Below, piece after piece: positions 1-8,796 of a DNA stretch of 64,000 bases (position 1 is the stretch's first letter; every line of letters begins with the position of its first letter). The DNA comes from Burkholderiales bacterium (GTDB lineage: Bacteria; Pseudomonadota; Gammaproteobacteria; Burkholderiales; Burkholderiaceae_C): contig JACRPO010000009.1 in assembly GCA_016223165.1 (NCBI GenBank), positions 124,001 through 188,000 of the forward strand, written 5' to 3'. The notes below the pieces were generated by a model. It made no database searches. It saw nothing but the letters and a program-made list of their open reading frames with translations, and had not been told where the DNA came from. A program made the position numbers and the translations under genes.

Positions 1-1671
1 CATGACGATGCCGAAGTGCACGAGGTCGACATTCGCCGCCTTGAGCAGCGGTACCAGCAGCGGCACCAGGATCACCATCGAGGCGATCATCTCCATCGCC
101 AGGCCGACGACGATCAGGAAGACGTTGATGACCAGCAGCAGCACGAGGGCGCTGCCCGCCAGGGTGCCGAGCTGCAGGGCGATGCGCTGCGGCACCTGCT
201 CGATGACCAGGGCGTACGCGAACGGCGCCGAAGCGGCGATGACGATCATCACCGTCACCGTCTCCGACAGCGCGGCACGCGTCGCCTGCAGCAACTGGCG
301 GCCGCCGGCGTTGCGGTAGACGAGCACGCCGCACAGCAGCGAGTACAACGCCGCCACCGCGCCGGCCTCGGTGGCCGAGAAGGCGCCGTAGCGGATGCCG
401 CCGACGATCAGCAGCGGCAGCGCCAGGGCCGGCAGCGCCAGCTTCGTCGCGATTCCGCGCTCGGCCCAGGTGGCCCTGCGGCCGGCCGGGCCGTAGCCGT
501 GCCTGCGGCACGACAGCCACACCACGATCGACAGCGCCGCCGCCATCAACAGCCCCGGCACGATGGTGCCGACGAAGAGCGCCCCCACCGACACCGCCGC
601 CAGCGACGCGTAGACGATGAGGCCGAGGCTGGGAGGGATCAGGTTGGCGAGGATCGACGCCGAGGCCGTCAGCGCCACCGAGAACGGCTTCGGATATCCC
701 TGCGCCGCCATCGGCAGCACCAGCGTCTTCGCGATCGCCGCGGCGTCGGCCGTCGACGAGCCCGAGACGCCGCCCATCAGCGTGTTGGTGAGCACGTTGA
801 CATGGCCGAAGCCGCCGCGGAAGTGACCGACCAGCGACACCGCCAGCGCCACCAGACGATCGGTGATGCCGCCTGCATTCATGAACCCGGCGGCGAGAAT
901 GAAGAACGGGATGGCCACGAGCAGGTAGTCCATGCCGTTGACCATGCCCTGCGGCACCGAGGTCATCAACAGCGGGCCGCGCGGCAGGAAAGCGGCGCAG
1001 GTGCCGAACACCAGCGCGTCGACCAGCGGCACGCCGAGCATCATCAGCCCGATCACCAGCAGCACCAGAGCCGCCGCGATCGACTGCGGGAATCCGAACA
1101 GGCCTTGATCGCCCATCCACGCCAGTGCGCCGGCGATGCCCAGACCGGCCGCGACCGCGAGAGCGGCCGGCACCAGCCCGCGCATCCCGGCGACCGGCGT
1201 CAGCAGCTTGAGCAGCAGCGCCAGCGCAGCGCCCACCGGCACGGCCAGGTACAGGTAGGTGTGCGGCCACTCGAGCGCCGGCGACACGAACGAGGCCGCT
1301 CGCGTGAGCTGCCAGCCGTAGATGAGCAGGAAGCCCGACGCGGCGGCCGATACCGTGCGCGCGAACGCCGCGTGCCAAGGCAGCCAGCGCCCGGGCAGCG
1401 AGCGTTGCAGCATGTCGATGGCGATGTGCTGGCCGCGCCGGGTGACCATCGCCGCACCGACGAAGACGAACCAGACGAACAGGAACTTGATCGCCTCCTC
1501 GGGCCAGGCCAGCGCACCGCCGAGCACGTAGCGGCAGAACACCTGCAGCAGAGCGATCGCGGTGGTGGCCAGCAGCAGTGCGATGGCCGCAGCCTCGGCG
1601 GCGCGTTCGATCGCGTCGCCGAGCCGCACCGCCGGCACGGCCACTGGCGGCGGCGCAAGCGCGACCGTCAC
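1..1671 (-). CDS. TRAP transporter fused small/large permease (DctQ-DctM), cut by window edge
   Basis: This is the membrane part of a tripartite ATP-independent periplasmic transporter, which imports organic acids using an ion gradient. The GTG start at 1671 overlaps the dctP stop as GTGA, so translation is coupled. The frame is open for 557 codons to base 1. Residues about 20-165 read as a DctQ small subunit (four hydrophobic spans; motif FCRYVLGGALAWPEE). From about 185 on it is a DctM large subunit, with the family signatures GGVSGSSTADAAAIAKT and NLIPPSLGLIVYAS. Roughly the last 50-60 residues lie outside the window. The fusion of both membrane subunits is a known variant. The substrate cannot be told. 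Confidence 0.93.
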   Translation of the reverse strand, partial: MTVALAPPPVAVPAVRLGDAIERAAEAAAIALLLATTAIALLQVFCRYVLGGALAWPEEAIKFLFVWFVFVGAAMVTRRGQHIAIDMLQRSLPGRWLPWHAAFARTVSAAASGFLLIYGWQLTRAASFVSPALEWPHTYLYLAVPVGAALALLLKLLTPVAGMRGLVPAALAVAAGLGIAGALAWMGDQGLFGFPQSIAAALVLLVIGLMMLGVPLVDALVFGTCAAFLPRGPLLMTSVPQGMVNGMDYLLVAIPFFILAAGFMNAGGITDRLVALAVSLVGHFRGGFGHVNVLTNTLMGGVSGSSTADAAAIAKTLVLPMAAQGYPKPFSVALTASASILANLIPPSLGLIVYASLAAVSVGALFVGTIVPGLLMAAALSIVVWLSCRRHGYGPAGRRATWAERGIATKLALPALALPLLIVGGIRYGAFSATEAGAVAALYSLLCGVLVYRNAGGRQLLQATRAALSETVTVMIVIAASAPFAYALVIEQVPQRIALQLGTLAGSALVLLLVINVFLIVVGLAMEMIASMVILVPLLVPLLKAANVDLVHFGIVM

Positions 1672-2702
1672 GCCGCCAGCGCGCGGATGCGCTCGATCAT
1701 CCCCTTGGTGGCCGGACTCTTGGCACCGAACTCGTCGTACAGCCTGGCCGTGGCCGAGCGCCAGGCGGCGGTGTCCTGCAGCGTGTGCACCGACACCCCA
1801 GCGGTCTTCAGCTGCTCGAGGGCGCGCGCGGCGTTGGCGCGGTTGGTCTTGCGCTGCGCGGCAAAGACCTCGACCGCGCTGGTGCGCACCAGCGCCTGCA
1901 GGTCGGGCGGCAGCGAGTCGAGCCAGCGTGCGTTGACGCGCGTGGCCTTCGGCAGGAACCAGTGCGAGGTCAGCGTCAGGTGCTTGGCCTGCTCGTGCCA
2001 CTTGAAGCCGACGACCGAGAAGACGTCGGACTCGAGCGCGTCGATCAGGCCGGTGGACAGCGCCGAGTACTGCTCGGCGTAGGGCAGTGGCGTCGGGCTC
2101 GACCCGACGGCGCGCCAGAAGTCGACCCACAGCTTGACCTCCGGCGTGCGGATCTTCAGGCCCTTGGCATCGGCCATCGTCAGCACCGGCTTCTTCGACA
2201 GGATGTGGCGGAAGCCCACCTCGCCGTAGGCGACGAACTCGACGCCGGTCTTCTCGCGCGCGATGCGCGAGATCTCGCGGCCGATGTCGCCCTGCAGCAC
2301 GCGATCGACGTGGGCATCGTCCTTGTAGATGAAGCCCGGCGCGCCGCCCGTGGCCGCGATCTCCGGTGCGATGTTCTCCTCGGTGTCGGGGCCGCCGGTG
2401 GTGACCTGGATCGTGCCCATGCGGTTCTGCTCGACGTTCTGCGAGTACGACCCGAGCTGGCTGGCCGGGAAGTGCTGGGCCTCGATGCGGCCGCCGCTCT
2501 TCTCGTTGAGCAGCTTGGCCCAGGTCTCGAAGGCCATCGTCAACGGCGAGCCGACGGCTTCGGAGTGGCCGATGCGGCAGACGAACTTCTGCTGCGCGCG
2601 CAGCACGCCGGGCATGGCCACGGCACCGGCGGCGAGTGCCGCCACGCGCTTGATGGCCGTGCGTCGGGGCAGTTCCCGGCCGCTGTGTCGCTGGTCTTTC
2701 AT
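1668..2702 (-). CDS. TRAP transporter substrate-binding protein (DctP family)
   Basis: This periplasmic binding protein captures the solute and delivers it to the DctQM permease encoded immediately downstream. The start at 2702 is chosen over the in-frame ATG at 2720 because AGGAGA lies 6 nt before it. The N-terminus has a twin-arginine-like signal (PRRTAIKR, then a hydrophobic stretch ending at VLRAQQ), so Tat export is plausible. The mature part has the DctP pattern: a segment like GHSEAVGSPLTMAFETWAKL, the LGSYSQNVEQ region, and the GLKIRTPEVKLWVDFWRAVG block that forms the ligand cleft. Length (344 aa) is normal. A LacI-type operator sits about 75 bp upstream. Confidence 0.93.
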   Translation of the reverse strand: MKDQRHSGRELPRRTAIKRVAALAAGAVAMPGVLRAQQKFVCRIGHSEAVGSPLTMAFETWAKLLNEKSGGRIEAQHFPASQLGSYSQNVEQNRMGTIQVTTGGPDTEENIAPEIAATGGAPGFIYKDDAHVDRVLQGDIGREISRIAREKTGVEFVAYGEVGFRHILSKKPVLTMADAKGLKIRTPEVKLWVDFWRAVGSSPTPLPYAEQYSALSTGLIDALESDVFSVVGFKWHEQAKHLTLTSHWFLPKATRVNARWLDSLPPDLQALVRTSAVEVFAAQRKTNRANAARALEQLKTAGVSVHTLQDTAAWRSATARLYDEFGAKSPATKGMIERIRALAA

Positions 2703-2775
2703 GCGTCGTCTCCTGGTCATGAGGGATCGGCCGTTCGCGCTCGCGCCGGGTGAACGCCGGCGCGCATCGTGCGCG

Positions 2776-2785
2776 CAAACGTTTG
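2776..2785. promoter_or_regulatory. Candidate LacI-family operator (CAAACGTTTG)
   Basis: A perfect 10-bp palindrome centred on CG, the usual centre of LacI/PurR-type operators. It lies between the divergent dctP and lacI genes, 74 bp upstream of the dctP start. It is seen directly; the binding role is inferred from the adjacent LacI-family gene. Confidence 0.45.
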
Positions 2786-2840
2786 TCCTGTAAATGCCTG
2801 CGCGCTGCTACGATCTCAGGGTATTCACTGGGCGGCGAAC

Positions 2841-2870
2841 CGTGCAAGCGATCGTGCAAGCGATTGCACG
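2841..2870. promoter_or_regulatory. Candidate LacI-family operator with direct repeat
   Basis: CGTGCAAGCGAT occurs twice in tandem (2841-2852 and 2853-2864). The second copy runs into TGCACG, giving TGCAAGCGATTGCA (2855-2868), a 14-bp palindrome centred on CG with one imperfect pair. That is a LacI-type operator layout. It lies just upstream of the lacI start, where it could give autorepression. Confidence 0.45.
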
Positions 2871-2886
2871 GGCCCGTCGCCACACC

Positions 2887-3957
2887 ATGACCTCACCGAT
2901 CAAGCTCAAGGACCTTGCCGCCTCGCTCGGGCTGTCGATCTCGACGGTGGCGCGCGCGCTCGCCGACTCGCCACGCATCGGCAAGGGCACCATCGAACGC
3001 GTCAAGGTCGAGGCCCGACGCCAGGGCTACGTGGTCGATCTCGCGGCCCGCACCATGCGACAGGGAACGTCCTCACTGATCGGCTTCATCGCGCCGGACC
3101 TGCAGAACGACTTCTACGCCACGGCCGCCCGCGCCGTGTCGGTGTGGTGCCAGGAACGCGGCCTGCAACTCGTCGTCTCGGTCACCAACGACGACGCGGC
3201 GACCGAATTGCAGCACGTACGCAATCTCTACTCGAGCCGCGTCAAGGGCATCGTCCTGATCCCGAGCGTGGAGATCTCGACCGAAACCCGCAAGTTGCTG
3301 GCCTCGGTGCCGCATGTGCAGCTGGTGCGCCAGTGCGACAAACTCGCGTCCGACTGGTTCGGCATCGCCGACGAGGAGGCCATGCACCTGGGCGTGGCCC
3401 ACCTTGCATCGCTGGGCCACCGGCGCATTGCGTACATCGGCTCGGCCGTGACGATCTCCACCGGCGCCAAGCGGCTGGACGGGTTTCGTCGTGCGCTTCG
3501 CGAGGTCGGCCTGGATGCGGACGATGCCGTCACGGAGTCCGGCGGCTGCGATGCAGAGTTCGGGCACGCCGCCATGGCACGCATCCTGGCGCTGAAGCGG
3601 CGCCCCACCGGCGTCGTCACGGCCGGGGCGCGCATTTGCACCGGTGCCTACTCGAGCGCGCGCGAGCAAGGGGTGGCCGTGCCCGGCGAACTGTCCTTCG
3701 TCGGGTTCTCCGACGCGCCCGCCCTGCGCTGGTGGGGCGACGGGCTCACGACCATCGCCCTGCCGGTCGAGGACATTGCCACGGCGGCGATGGACTGCCT
3801 GCTGCGGCGTGCCGAGCAGCGCGACGGCGCGGCGAAGCGGCCGATGCACGTGATGCACCGACCCGTGCTGATCGTGCGCGGATCGACGGCCGCACCGCCG
3901 CGCGGCCGGCCAGGCTCATCGCAACGGCAGCGCGCCAGGCGACCCGTCGCTGCCTGA
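2887..3957 (+). CDS. LacI-family transcriptional regulator
   Basis: A sugar/metabolite-responsive DNA-binding repressor of 356 aa. Residues 5-50 form the LacI helix-turn-helix and hinge (KLKDLAASLGLSISTVARAL, then ERVKVEARRQGYV). Residues 60-340 form a periplasmic-binding-protein-like effector domain (SLIGFIAPDLQNDFY, GHRRIAYIGSA, PGELSFVGFSDAP). The ATG at 2887 is preferred to the upstream in-frame start at 2794 because LacI proteins begin only a few residues before the HTH and the upstream stretch contains the candidate operator. It is divergent from the TRAP genes and very likely controls them. The C-terminal tail (about 330-356) is basic and family-atypical. Confidence 0.93.
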   Translation: MTSPIKLKDLAASLGLSISTVARALADSPRIGKGTIERVKVEARRQGYVVDLAARTMRQGTSSLIGFIAPDLQNDFYATAARAVSVWCQERGLQLVVSVTNDDAATELQHVRNLYSSRVKGIVLIPSVEISTETRKLLASVPHVQLVRQCDKLASDWFGIADEEAMHLGVAHLASLGHRRIAYIGSAVTISTGAKRLDGFRRALREVGLDADDAVTESGGCDAEFGHAAMARILALKRRPTGVVTAGARICTGAYSSAREQGVAVPGELSFVGFSDAPALRWWGDGLTTIALPVEDIATAAMDCLLRRAEQRDGAAKRPMHVMHRPVLIVRGSTAAPPRGRPGSSQRQRARRPVAA

Positions 3958-4023
3958 CAAGGCTGTGCGTCCGGCGCCGTAACCTTCGAGGGACAGCGTG
4001 AAGCAGACTCTGAGCTTGTTCAT
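3916..4023 (-). pseudogene. 5' remnant of a dihydrofolate-reductase-like (RibD C-terminal family) gene
   Basis: An ATG at 4023 follows AAGGAG with 5 nt spacing, 24 bp after the stop of the DJ-1-like gene. It opens a 35-codon frame beginning MNKLRVCFTLSLEGYGAG. That start matches what I know of the DHFR/RibD-C family (typically xKLRVxxFTLSLDGYGAGP). The similarity stops after about 18 residues, and the frame ends inside the 3' end of lacI on the other strand. A full gene would need about 180-200 codons, so this looks like a deletion remnant. The family call rests on a short stretch. Confidence 0.45.
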
Positions 4024-4047
4024 GCGATCTCCTTCGTCAGTGCCGCC

Positions 4048-5199
4048 TCATGGCGAGACGCCTTGCCAAGGCAGTTCGAGCTGCATCGCGACGACTTCGG
4101 CCGTGCGCGTCCCGTAGCGGCGCGCGATGCCCGCGAGGGCGTCGTTCAACGCCTGCGCCGGCGGTCGGCTTCCGATCTCCAGCAGACGCTGCCCCGCCGG
4201 CCAGGGGGTTGCGACCTGGTCGGGAAGGATGCGAATGCCGCTGCGGGCCTGGAGCGGGCCGGCGACCCCGGCAAACGTCACCGCGCGCGACCGATAGGTC
4301 CGCGACCACGCGTCGGCGACGAGAGCGAGCGACACCTCGTCGACGCCGGGCGAAAGCCCGATGCCGAACTGCTCCCGGTTCCAGAAGGCGAGCCGGTTGC
4401 CCATCACCGTCAGCGCGAACCGGCGCGTCACCTTGAAAACGGCGCTGGCGTGACGCGCGTCCCATTGCCCGAGGCCGAGGCTGCGCGCGACCGCCGCCGC
4501 CTTGTCCCGGCCGGCGATGGCCTCGACCAGGGTCAACGACATCGGCATCGACGCCGAGATGCCGGTGCTCGTCGCCACGCCCTGGTCCACCACGAATCGC
4601 CGGTCGGCGACGTAGCGGATCGACGGACTTGCGCCGAGCAGTCTGTCGCGGTAGTACCAGTGCGTCGTGGCCCGCTTGCCGTCGAGCAGCCCGGCGGCGC
4701 CGGCGACCTTGGCGCCGGCACACACGGCGACGATGACCGCGCCTTTCGCCGCCTGGTCGCGGATCCACTGCAGCGCCGCCGGGTCGTCGTCGCGGCTCAT
4801 GGCGGGGACGATCACGTAGTCGGCGCCTTGCGGATGCTGCGCGTCGAAGCTCGCGATGGTCGCGTCGGGCTCGACCTTCAGCGCGGGGTAGAGCGTCACC
4901 GGCCCGGGCCCGGTGGCCAACGCCACGACGTCGGCAACATCGGCGCGCCGAAGGATGCCGTAGGGCATGAGGTAGTCGGTCGTTTCGGTGGCGTCGTTGA
5001 GGCCGATCACCGCGACCAGCGGCCGCTTGCGCTTGGGCGGCTTCAGCGCCGCGAGCGTGGCATCGGTCTCCGCCTGCGTCACCTCGGGCGCGGGCGCGGC
5101 GGCCGGCGGCGACGGCAACGAGGCGATCCAGCCTGCACCGATCACCAGAGGGAGGATGACGGCACCCAGGGCGCCGTACCACAAGGCTCGTCTCTTCAT
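4048..5199 (-). CDS. DJ-1/PfpI-family protein, membrane-anchored
   Basis: 383 aa with an N-terminal membrane anchor or signal (MKRRALWYGALGAVILPLVI) and a DJ-1/PfpI (class I glutamine amidotransferase-like) domain from about residue 60 to 240. The nucleophile-elbow cysteine is C160 (VAVCAGAKVAGAAG), followed by LLDGKRATTHW, exactly as in GlxA-type proteins. The C-terminal 130 residues are not an AraC DNA-binding domain and resemble nothing I recognise firmly. It is divergent from a GlxA regulator with the same DJ-1 fold (94-bp gap). The enzymatic activity is unknown; periplasmic or membrane-bound location is inferred from the N-terminus. Confidence 0.8.
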   Translation of the reverse strand: MKRRALWYGALGAVILPLVIGAGWIASLPSPPAAAPAPEVTQAETDATLAALKPPKRKRPLVAVIGLNDATETTDYLMPYGILRRADVADVVALATGPGPVTLYPALKVEPDATIASFDAQHPQGADYVIVPAMSRDDDPAALQWIRDQAAKGAVIVAVCAGAKVAGAAGLLDGKRATTHWYYRDRLLGASPSIRYVADRRFVVDQGVATSTGISASMPMSLTLVEAIAGRDKAAAVARSLGLGQWDARHASAVFKVTRRFALTVMGNRLAFWNREQFGIGLSPGVDEVSLALVADAWSRTYRSRAVTFAGVAGPLQARSGIRILPDQVATPWPAGQRLLEIGSRPPAQALNDALAGIARRYGTRTAEVVAMQLELPWQGVSP

Positions 5200-5293
5200 C
5201 GCGTTCGATCCGTGTGCGGCGGGTTCGAGCGCCGTCGCCAGGTCACCTCGGCTGAAACGCGGCAGAATGATTCGCGTCTCGCCTCTTCGTGCC

Positions 5294-6364
5294 ATGAGCG
5301 TACAAGCCTCCCTGCGGCCGAACAATGACGCAAAGGCCGCAATTCCTGCCAGGGACGTCGTCTTCGTCGTCTTCGACGGCGTCGAGGCGATCGACATCGC
5401 CGGCCCGGCCAGCGTGTTCAGCAAGGCCGAGCAGTTGTGTCCCGGCACCTACCGCCTGCACGTCGCATCGCCGGCCGGCAAGACGGTGTTGACGAACTCC
5501 GGCCTGAGCCTGGCCGGCACGGCCGCACTCGATCAACTGCCCACGCGCATCGACACGCTCATCGTGTCCGGCGGCGACGAGCCTGCCGTCCGTGCCGCCA
5601 TCGTCGAGCACAGGGTCGGGGCCTGGCTTGCGCTGCGAGCGCCGCGTGCGCGCCGCGTCGCGAGCGTGTGCAGCGGCGCCTTTGCCCTGGCCGCGGCCGG
5701 CCTGCTCGACGGCCGCGAGGCGACCACCCACTGGCGCGTGTGCGACCAGCTGCAGAAGATGCGCCCGCAGGCGCGCATCCGGCGCGAGCGCATCTACGTC
5801 AAGGACGGGCCGGTCTGGACCTCGGCCGGCGTGACCACCGGCATCGAGCTGGCGCTCGCACTGGTGGAGGACGACCTCGGCCATGCCGTGGCGATGGAGA
5901 TTGCACGCACGCTGGCGCTGCCGTTGCTGCGCGGCGCGGGTGAACCGCAGCTCAGCCCGGCGCTGCAGGCGCAGGCGGCCGCCAGCCGCCGGCTGCGCGA
6001 GGTGGTGGCGTGGATCGGCACGCATCTGCAGGACGACCTCACGGTCCAGGCGCTCGCCGCGCGCGCGCAGATGAGCCCGCGGCACTTCGCACGCGCCTTC
6101 GCGGCGCAAGCCGGCTGCACGCCGGCGCGCTTCGTCGAGCACGCCCGCGTCGCGGCGGCGGCGCAGTTCCTCGTCCAGACGCAGTGGCCGCAGGACCGCG
6201 TCGCCAGCCGCAGCGGCTTCCGCTCGGTCGACGCGCTGCAGCGCGCGTTCGCGCGCCGACACGGCGTCACGCCCAAGGCCTATCGGGATGGCGAGGCGCG
6301 CGCCACCCGCGGGATGGGGGCACCCGGAGGCCGGCCCGCCATGCCGGAAGCACCGGCGGCCTGA
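5294..6364 (+). CDS. GlxA-family transcriptional regulator (DJ-1/PfpI + AraC HTH)
   Basis: 356 aa. Residues 18-200 are a DJ-1/PfpI-like domain (RDVVFVVFDGVEAIDIAGP; cysteine C126 in ASVCSGAFALAAAGLLDG; ATTHW). Residues 235-335 are an AraC-type double helix-turn-helix (DDLTVQALAARAQMSPRHFARAF and a second HTH ending GVTPKAYR). Such regulators sense small metabolites and activate catabolic genes. Start: the ATG at 5294 places the DJ-1 domain at the usual distance; an in-frame ATG at 5267 is a possible alternative, and neither has a strong ribosome site. Divergent arrangement suggests it controls the DJ-1 gene. Confidence 0.9.
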   Translation: MSVQASLRPNNDAKAAIPARDVVFVVFDGVEAIDIAGPASVFSKAEQLCPGTYRLHVASPAGKTVLTNSGLSLAGTAALDQLPTRIDTLIVSGGDEPAVRAAIVEHRVGAWLALRAPRARRVASVCSGAFALAAAGLLDGREATTHWRVCDQLQKMRPQARIRRERIYVKDGPVWTSAGVTTGIELALALVEDDLGHAVAMEIARTLALPLLRGAGEPQLSPALQAQAAASRRLREVVAWIGTHLQDDLTVQALAARAQMSPRHFARAFAAQAGCTPARFVEHARVAAAAQFLVQTQWPQDRVASRSGFRSVDALQRAFARRHGVTPKAYRDGEARATRGMGAPGGRPAMPEAPAA

Positions 6365-6379
6365 ACGCCCGCGGCGACC

Positions 6380-7453
6380 TCACCGGGCGCCGGCACCTGC
6401 GGCTGGCGTGGGTTGGAGCACTGCCTCGATGACCGAAAATGCCGCCGCAGCGGGAAGCATGCGCCGCCGCATCAGGCGCGCCGACGACAGCAGCGCGTCG
6501 TAGTCCTCAACCGTGCGTTCGCGGCCGCCCAGGCCGACCAGCATGTTGAGGTCGCTGCGCGTGGTCGTGCGGTGCTCCGGCAGGTCTTGCACCTGGCCGG
6601 GCATCACGCGTTCGATGACCAGCACCCGGCCATCGGCTGCCAGTGCCTCGCGTGCGCGCTGCAGGATGCGCACCGCATCGCCATCGTTCCAGTCGTGCAG
6701 CACGCTCTTGAGCAGTACCACGTCCACCGGCCGAGGCAAGGCGGCGAAGAAGTCACCCGACGTGACGGTCACGCGCCCGGCCACGCCGGCCTCGCGAAGG
6801 TGCGCCTGCGCGCCCTCGACGGCGTGCGCCAGGTCGAAGAGCACGCCGCGCAGACCGGGCCGTGCGCGCAACACCTCGACCAACAGCTCGCCGTGGCCAC
6901 CACCGAGGTCGATGACGACGCCCGCCTCGGGCAGCGCGGGCGAGCTCGCCAGGTCGGCCGCCACCAGCCGCGTCAACTCCGCCATCGAGCGGTGGAACAA
7001 GTGCGCGGATTCGGCGTCGGCGTCGAGGTGATCGAAGCCCTTTTGCCCGTGCTCGCGCTGGCGCGTGCTCTGCCCGGTGCGCACACTGCCCAGCAGGTCC
7101 GACCAGACGTCCCAGGCCTGGCGGGACCACCACTGTGCATGCGAGTTCAGGCCCAGCCGGGCGTCACGGCGCAGCAGTTCGCCGATGCCGGTCAGGCTGC
7201 AGCGGCCGTCGCCGTCGAGCTTCAGCACGCCCAGGGCGGCCAGGCCGCGCAGCAGTCGATGCAGGGCACCCGCATTGCAGCCGCAAGCGCGGGCCAACGC
7301 ATCCACCTGCGTCACGCCGGACGCCACGTGGTCGGCCAGGCCCAGCCGAGCCGCCACGCCGATGGCCTGCGTGGCCCAGTTGCCGCCGATCAGTTCAACC
7401 AGTTGGCGGGCGGCAGCGCGCTGCTCCGCGGTTGCCGAGGTCTGCAGGGTCAC
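6380..7453 (-). CDS. SAM-dependent O-methyltransferase (plant-type/AsmT-like, family 2)
   Basis: 357 aa. The N-terminal winged-helix dimerisation domain (residues about 10-100; VGAARLGLADHV-like region, GALHRLLRGLAALGVL) precedes a Rossmann methyltransferase with the SAM motif VIDLGGGHGELLVEVL and the downstream motif LLKSVLHDWNDGDAVRIL. The His in LHDW is the catalytic base in this family (hydroxyindole/caffeate O-methyltransferases). The start is GTG at 7453, with AAGGAGGG a short 4 nt upstream. The gene follows a Bug-family gene on the same strand by 65 bp, so co-transcription is likely. Substrate is probably a hydroxylated aromatic, by family inference only. Confidence 0.88.
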   Translation of the reverse strand: MTLQTSATAEQRAAARQLVELIGGNWATQAIGVAARLGLADHVASGVTQVDALARACGCNAGALHRLLRGLAALGVLKLDGDGRCSLTGIGELLRRDARLGLNSHAQWWSRQAWDVWSDLLGSVRTGQSTRQREHGQKGFDHLDADAESAHLFHRSMAELTRLVAADLASSPALPEAGVVIDLGGGHGELLVEVLRARPGLRGVLFDLAHAVEGAQAHLREAGVAGRVTVTSGDFFAALPRPVDVVLLKSVLHDWNDGDAVRILQRAREALAADGRVLVIERVMPGQVQDLPEHRTTTRSDLNMLVGLGGRERTVEDYDALLSSARLMRRRMLPAAAAFSVIEAVLQPTPAAGAGAR

Positions 7454-7518
7454 GCCACCCTCCTTGCCACGTGGACGAACTCGAAGCGCGCGGCCGCCGC
7501 AAAGCCGAGCGTCTCGAA

Positions 7519-8496
7519 TCAGTCGATGCTCGCGCCGGTCTCGCGGACGTACTGCATGTATTGGGCCTCGGCCTGCAACATCAGCTCGCGGGTCTCGGCC
7601 GGCGAACGTGCCGCGCCGACGATCAGCAGGCGGTCCATCTCCTGCTTGAAGTCCGCCGTCTGCGCGGCCTGGCGCACCGCGGCGGCCAAGCGCTCGGCGA
7701 TCTCTACCGGCAGCTGCGGCGGCCCGAGCACGAAGTGCGCCGTGATCAACGGCGCGGCGGCTACGCCGGCCTCGCGCAGCGTGGGCACCGTGGGCAACGC
7801 GGCGATGCGTTCGGCCATGCTGCAGCCGAGCATCACCAGCCGTCCCGAACGCACGTGGGGCGCGCTGAAGCCGACCGGCAGCACGGCGGCCTGGAGGCGG
7901 CCCTCGAGCAAGTCCGGCAGCATCTGCGGGGCGCCCTTGTAGGGCACGCGCTCGAGCTTGATGCCGAGCGCGCCGGTGACCTGGCCTGCAACCATGTCCT
8001 CCGAGACGTTGTTGGAGCCGCGCATCAACGGCTTCGCGCTGGCCTTGGCATGCGCGGCGAACTCGGCCAGCGTCCTGGCCGGCACGCTCGCGGGCACCAC
8101 CAGGCATTGCGTGTTGCCGCCGATCGTCGAGATCGGCGTGAACTCGGCGAGCGACTTGTAGGGCGACGCCTTGCTCAGGTGCGGCAGCCCCGAGTTGGAC
8201 GCCAGCGCGAAGAGCAGCGTGTAGCCGTCGGCAGCGGCGCTCAGCACTGCCCCCGCGCCGACGCCGGTGTTGCCGCCGGGGCGGTTCTCGACCAGCACCT
8301 CCTGGCCGAGCCCGGCGGTCAGGCCCTTGGCCAGCGCACGCGCCGCGGCATCGCTCGGACCGCCGGCGGCGATCGGCACGATCAGGCGGATCGGCTTGCC
8401 GGGGTACGTCGTCTGCGCCGATACCGATACCGATACCGAGGCCGTCATCAGCAGCGCCAGCGCGCCGACAACGAGGCCTGTGTTCAATGGGTTCAT
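7519..8496 (-). CDS. Bug-family (TctC-like) tripartite tricarboxylate transporter solute-binding protein
   Basis: 325 aa periplasmic binding protein with a Sec signal peptide. Mature features of the family: YPGKPIRLIVPIAAGGPSD, GLGQEVLVENRPGGNTGVG, the VPYKGAPQMLPDLLEGRLQA block, and the C-terminal PVEIAERLAAAVRQA helix. No TctA/TctB membrane genes are in the window, which is common for the many orphan Bug genes of Burkholderiales. The signal peptide contains SVSVSVSA, coded by a hexanucleotide repeat at about 8411-8432. Ligand unknown; the downstream methyltransferase hints at aromatic carboxylates, a weak inference. Confidence 0.92.
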   Translation of the reverse strand: MNPLNTGLVVGALALLMTASVSVSVSAQTTYPGKPIRLIVPIAAGGPSDAAARALAKGLTAGLGQEVLVENRPGGNTGVGAGAVLSAAADGYTLLFALASNSGLPHLSKASPYKSLAEFTPISTIGGNTQCLVVPASVPARTLAEFAAHAKASAKPLMRGSNNVSEDMVAGQVTGALGIKLERVPYKGAPQMLPDLLEGRLQAAVLPVGFSAPHVRSGRLVMLGCSMAERIAALPTVPTLREAGVAAAPLITAHFVLGPPQLPVEIAERLAAAVRQAAQTADFKQEMDRLLIVGAARSPAETRELMLQAEAQYMQYVRETGASID

Positions 8497-8669
8497 CTCA
8501 ATGCTCCGGTCCGAGTGAATGGGGCGCAGTCTGGCCGCAGGCGGGCCGGCCGGGAAGGAGGCGGCCGTTGTGGCTGGCCTGAACTTCCGGTTCAGCCCGC
8601 CTCCTGGCTGAGCTTGCCAACGCTGCGCGACGCGCCGGTGAGCGGTGCGGCCCCGAGCTGGCACTGGAC

Positions 8670-8714
8670 GGCCCGGATGGCCCGGATGCGCCGGATGCGC
8701 CGGATGCGCCGGCG
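8670..8714. repeat. 9-bp tandem repeat, intergenic, ending in a hairpin
   Basis: Five 9-bp units (GGCCCGGAT x2, GCGCCGGAT x2, GCGCCGGCG) lie in the 300-bp gap between the Bug gene and cytochrome b561. The last CCGGATGCGC (8700-8709) pairs perfectly with GCGCATCCGG at 8724-8733, forming a 10-bp stem with a 14-nt loop. Apart from this and a TATAAG (8761-8766, possible -10 of the b561 gene) nothing is seen in the gap 8497-8796. Confidence 0.8.
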
Positions 8715-8796
8715 CGCACTCTCGCGCATCCGGCAGGGCACCGGCGGCGCATCGCCGTCGTATAAGGTGGAGCCGCACAGGCGTGGAGCAATCGAG

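Noticed and set aside
16..2082. 688-codon plus-strand frame over the TRAP genes
   Set aside because: It mirrors dctQM/dctP on the other strand; the protein is Arg/Gln/His-rich low complexity with no family features.
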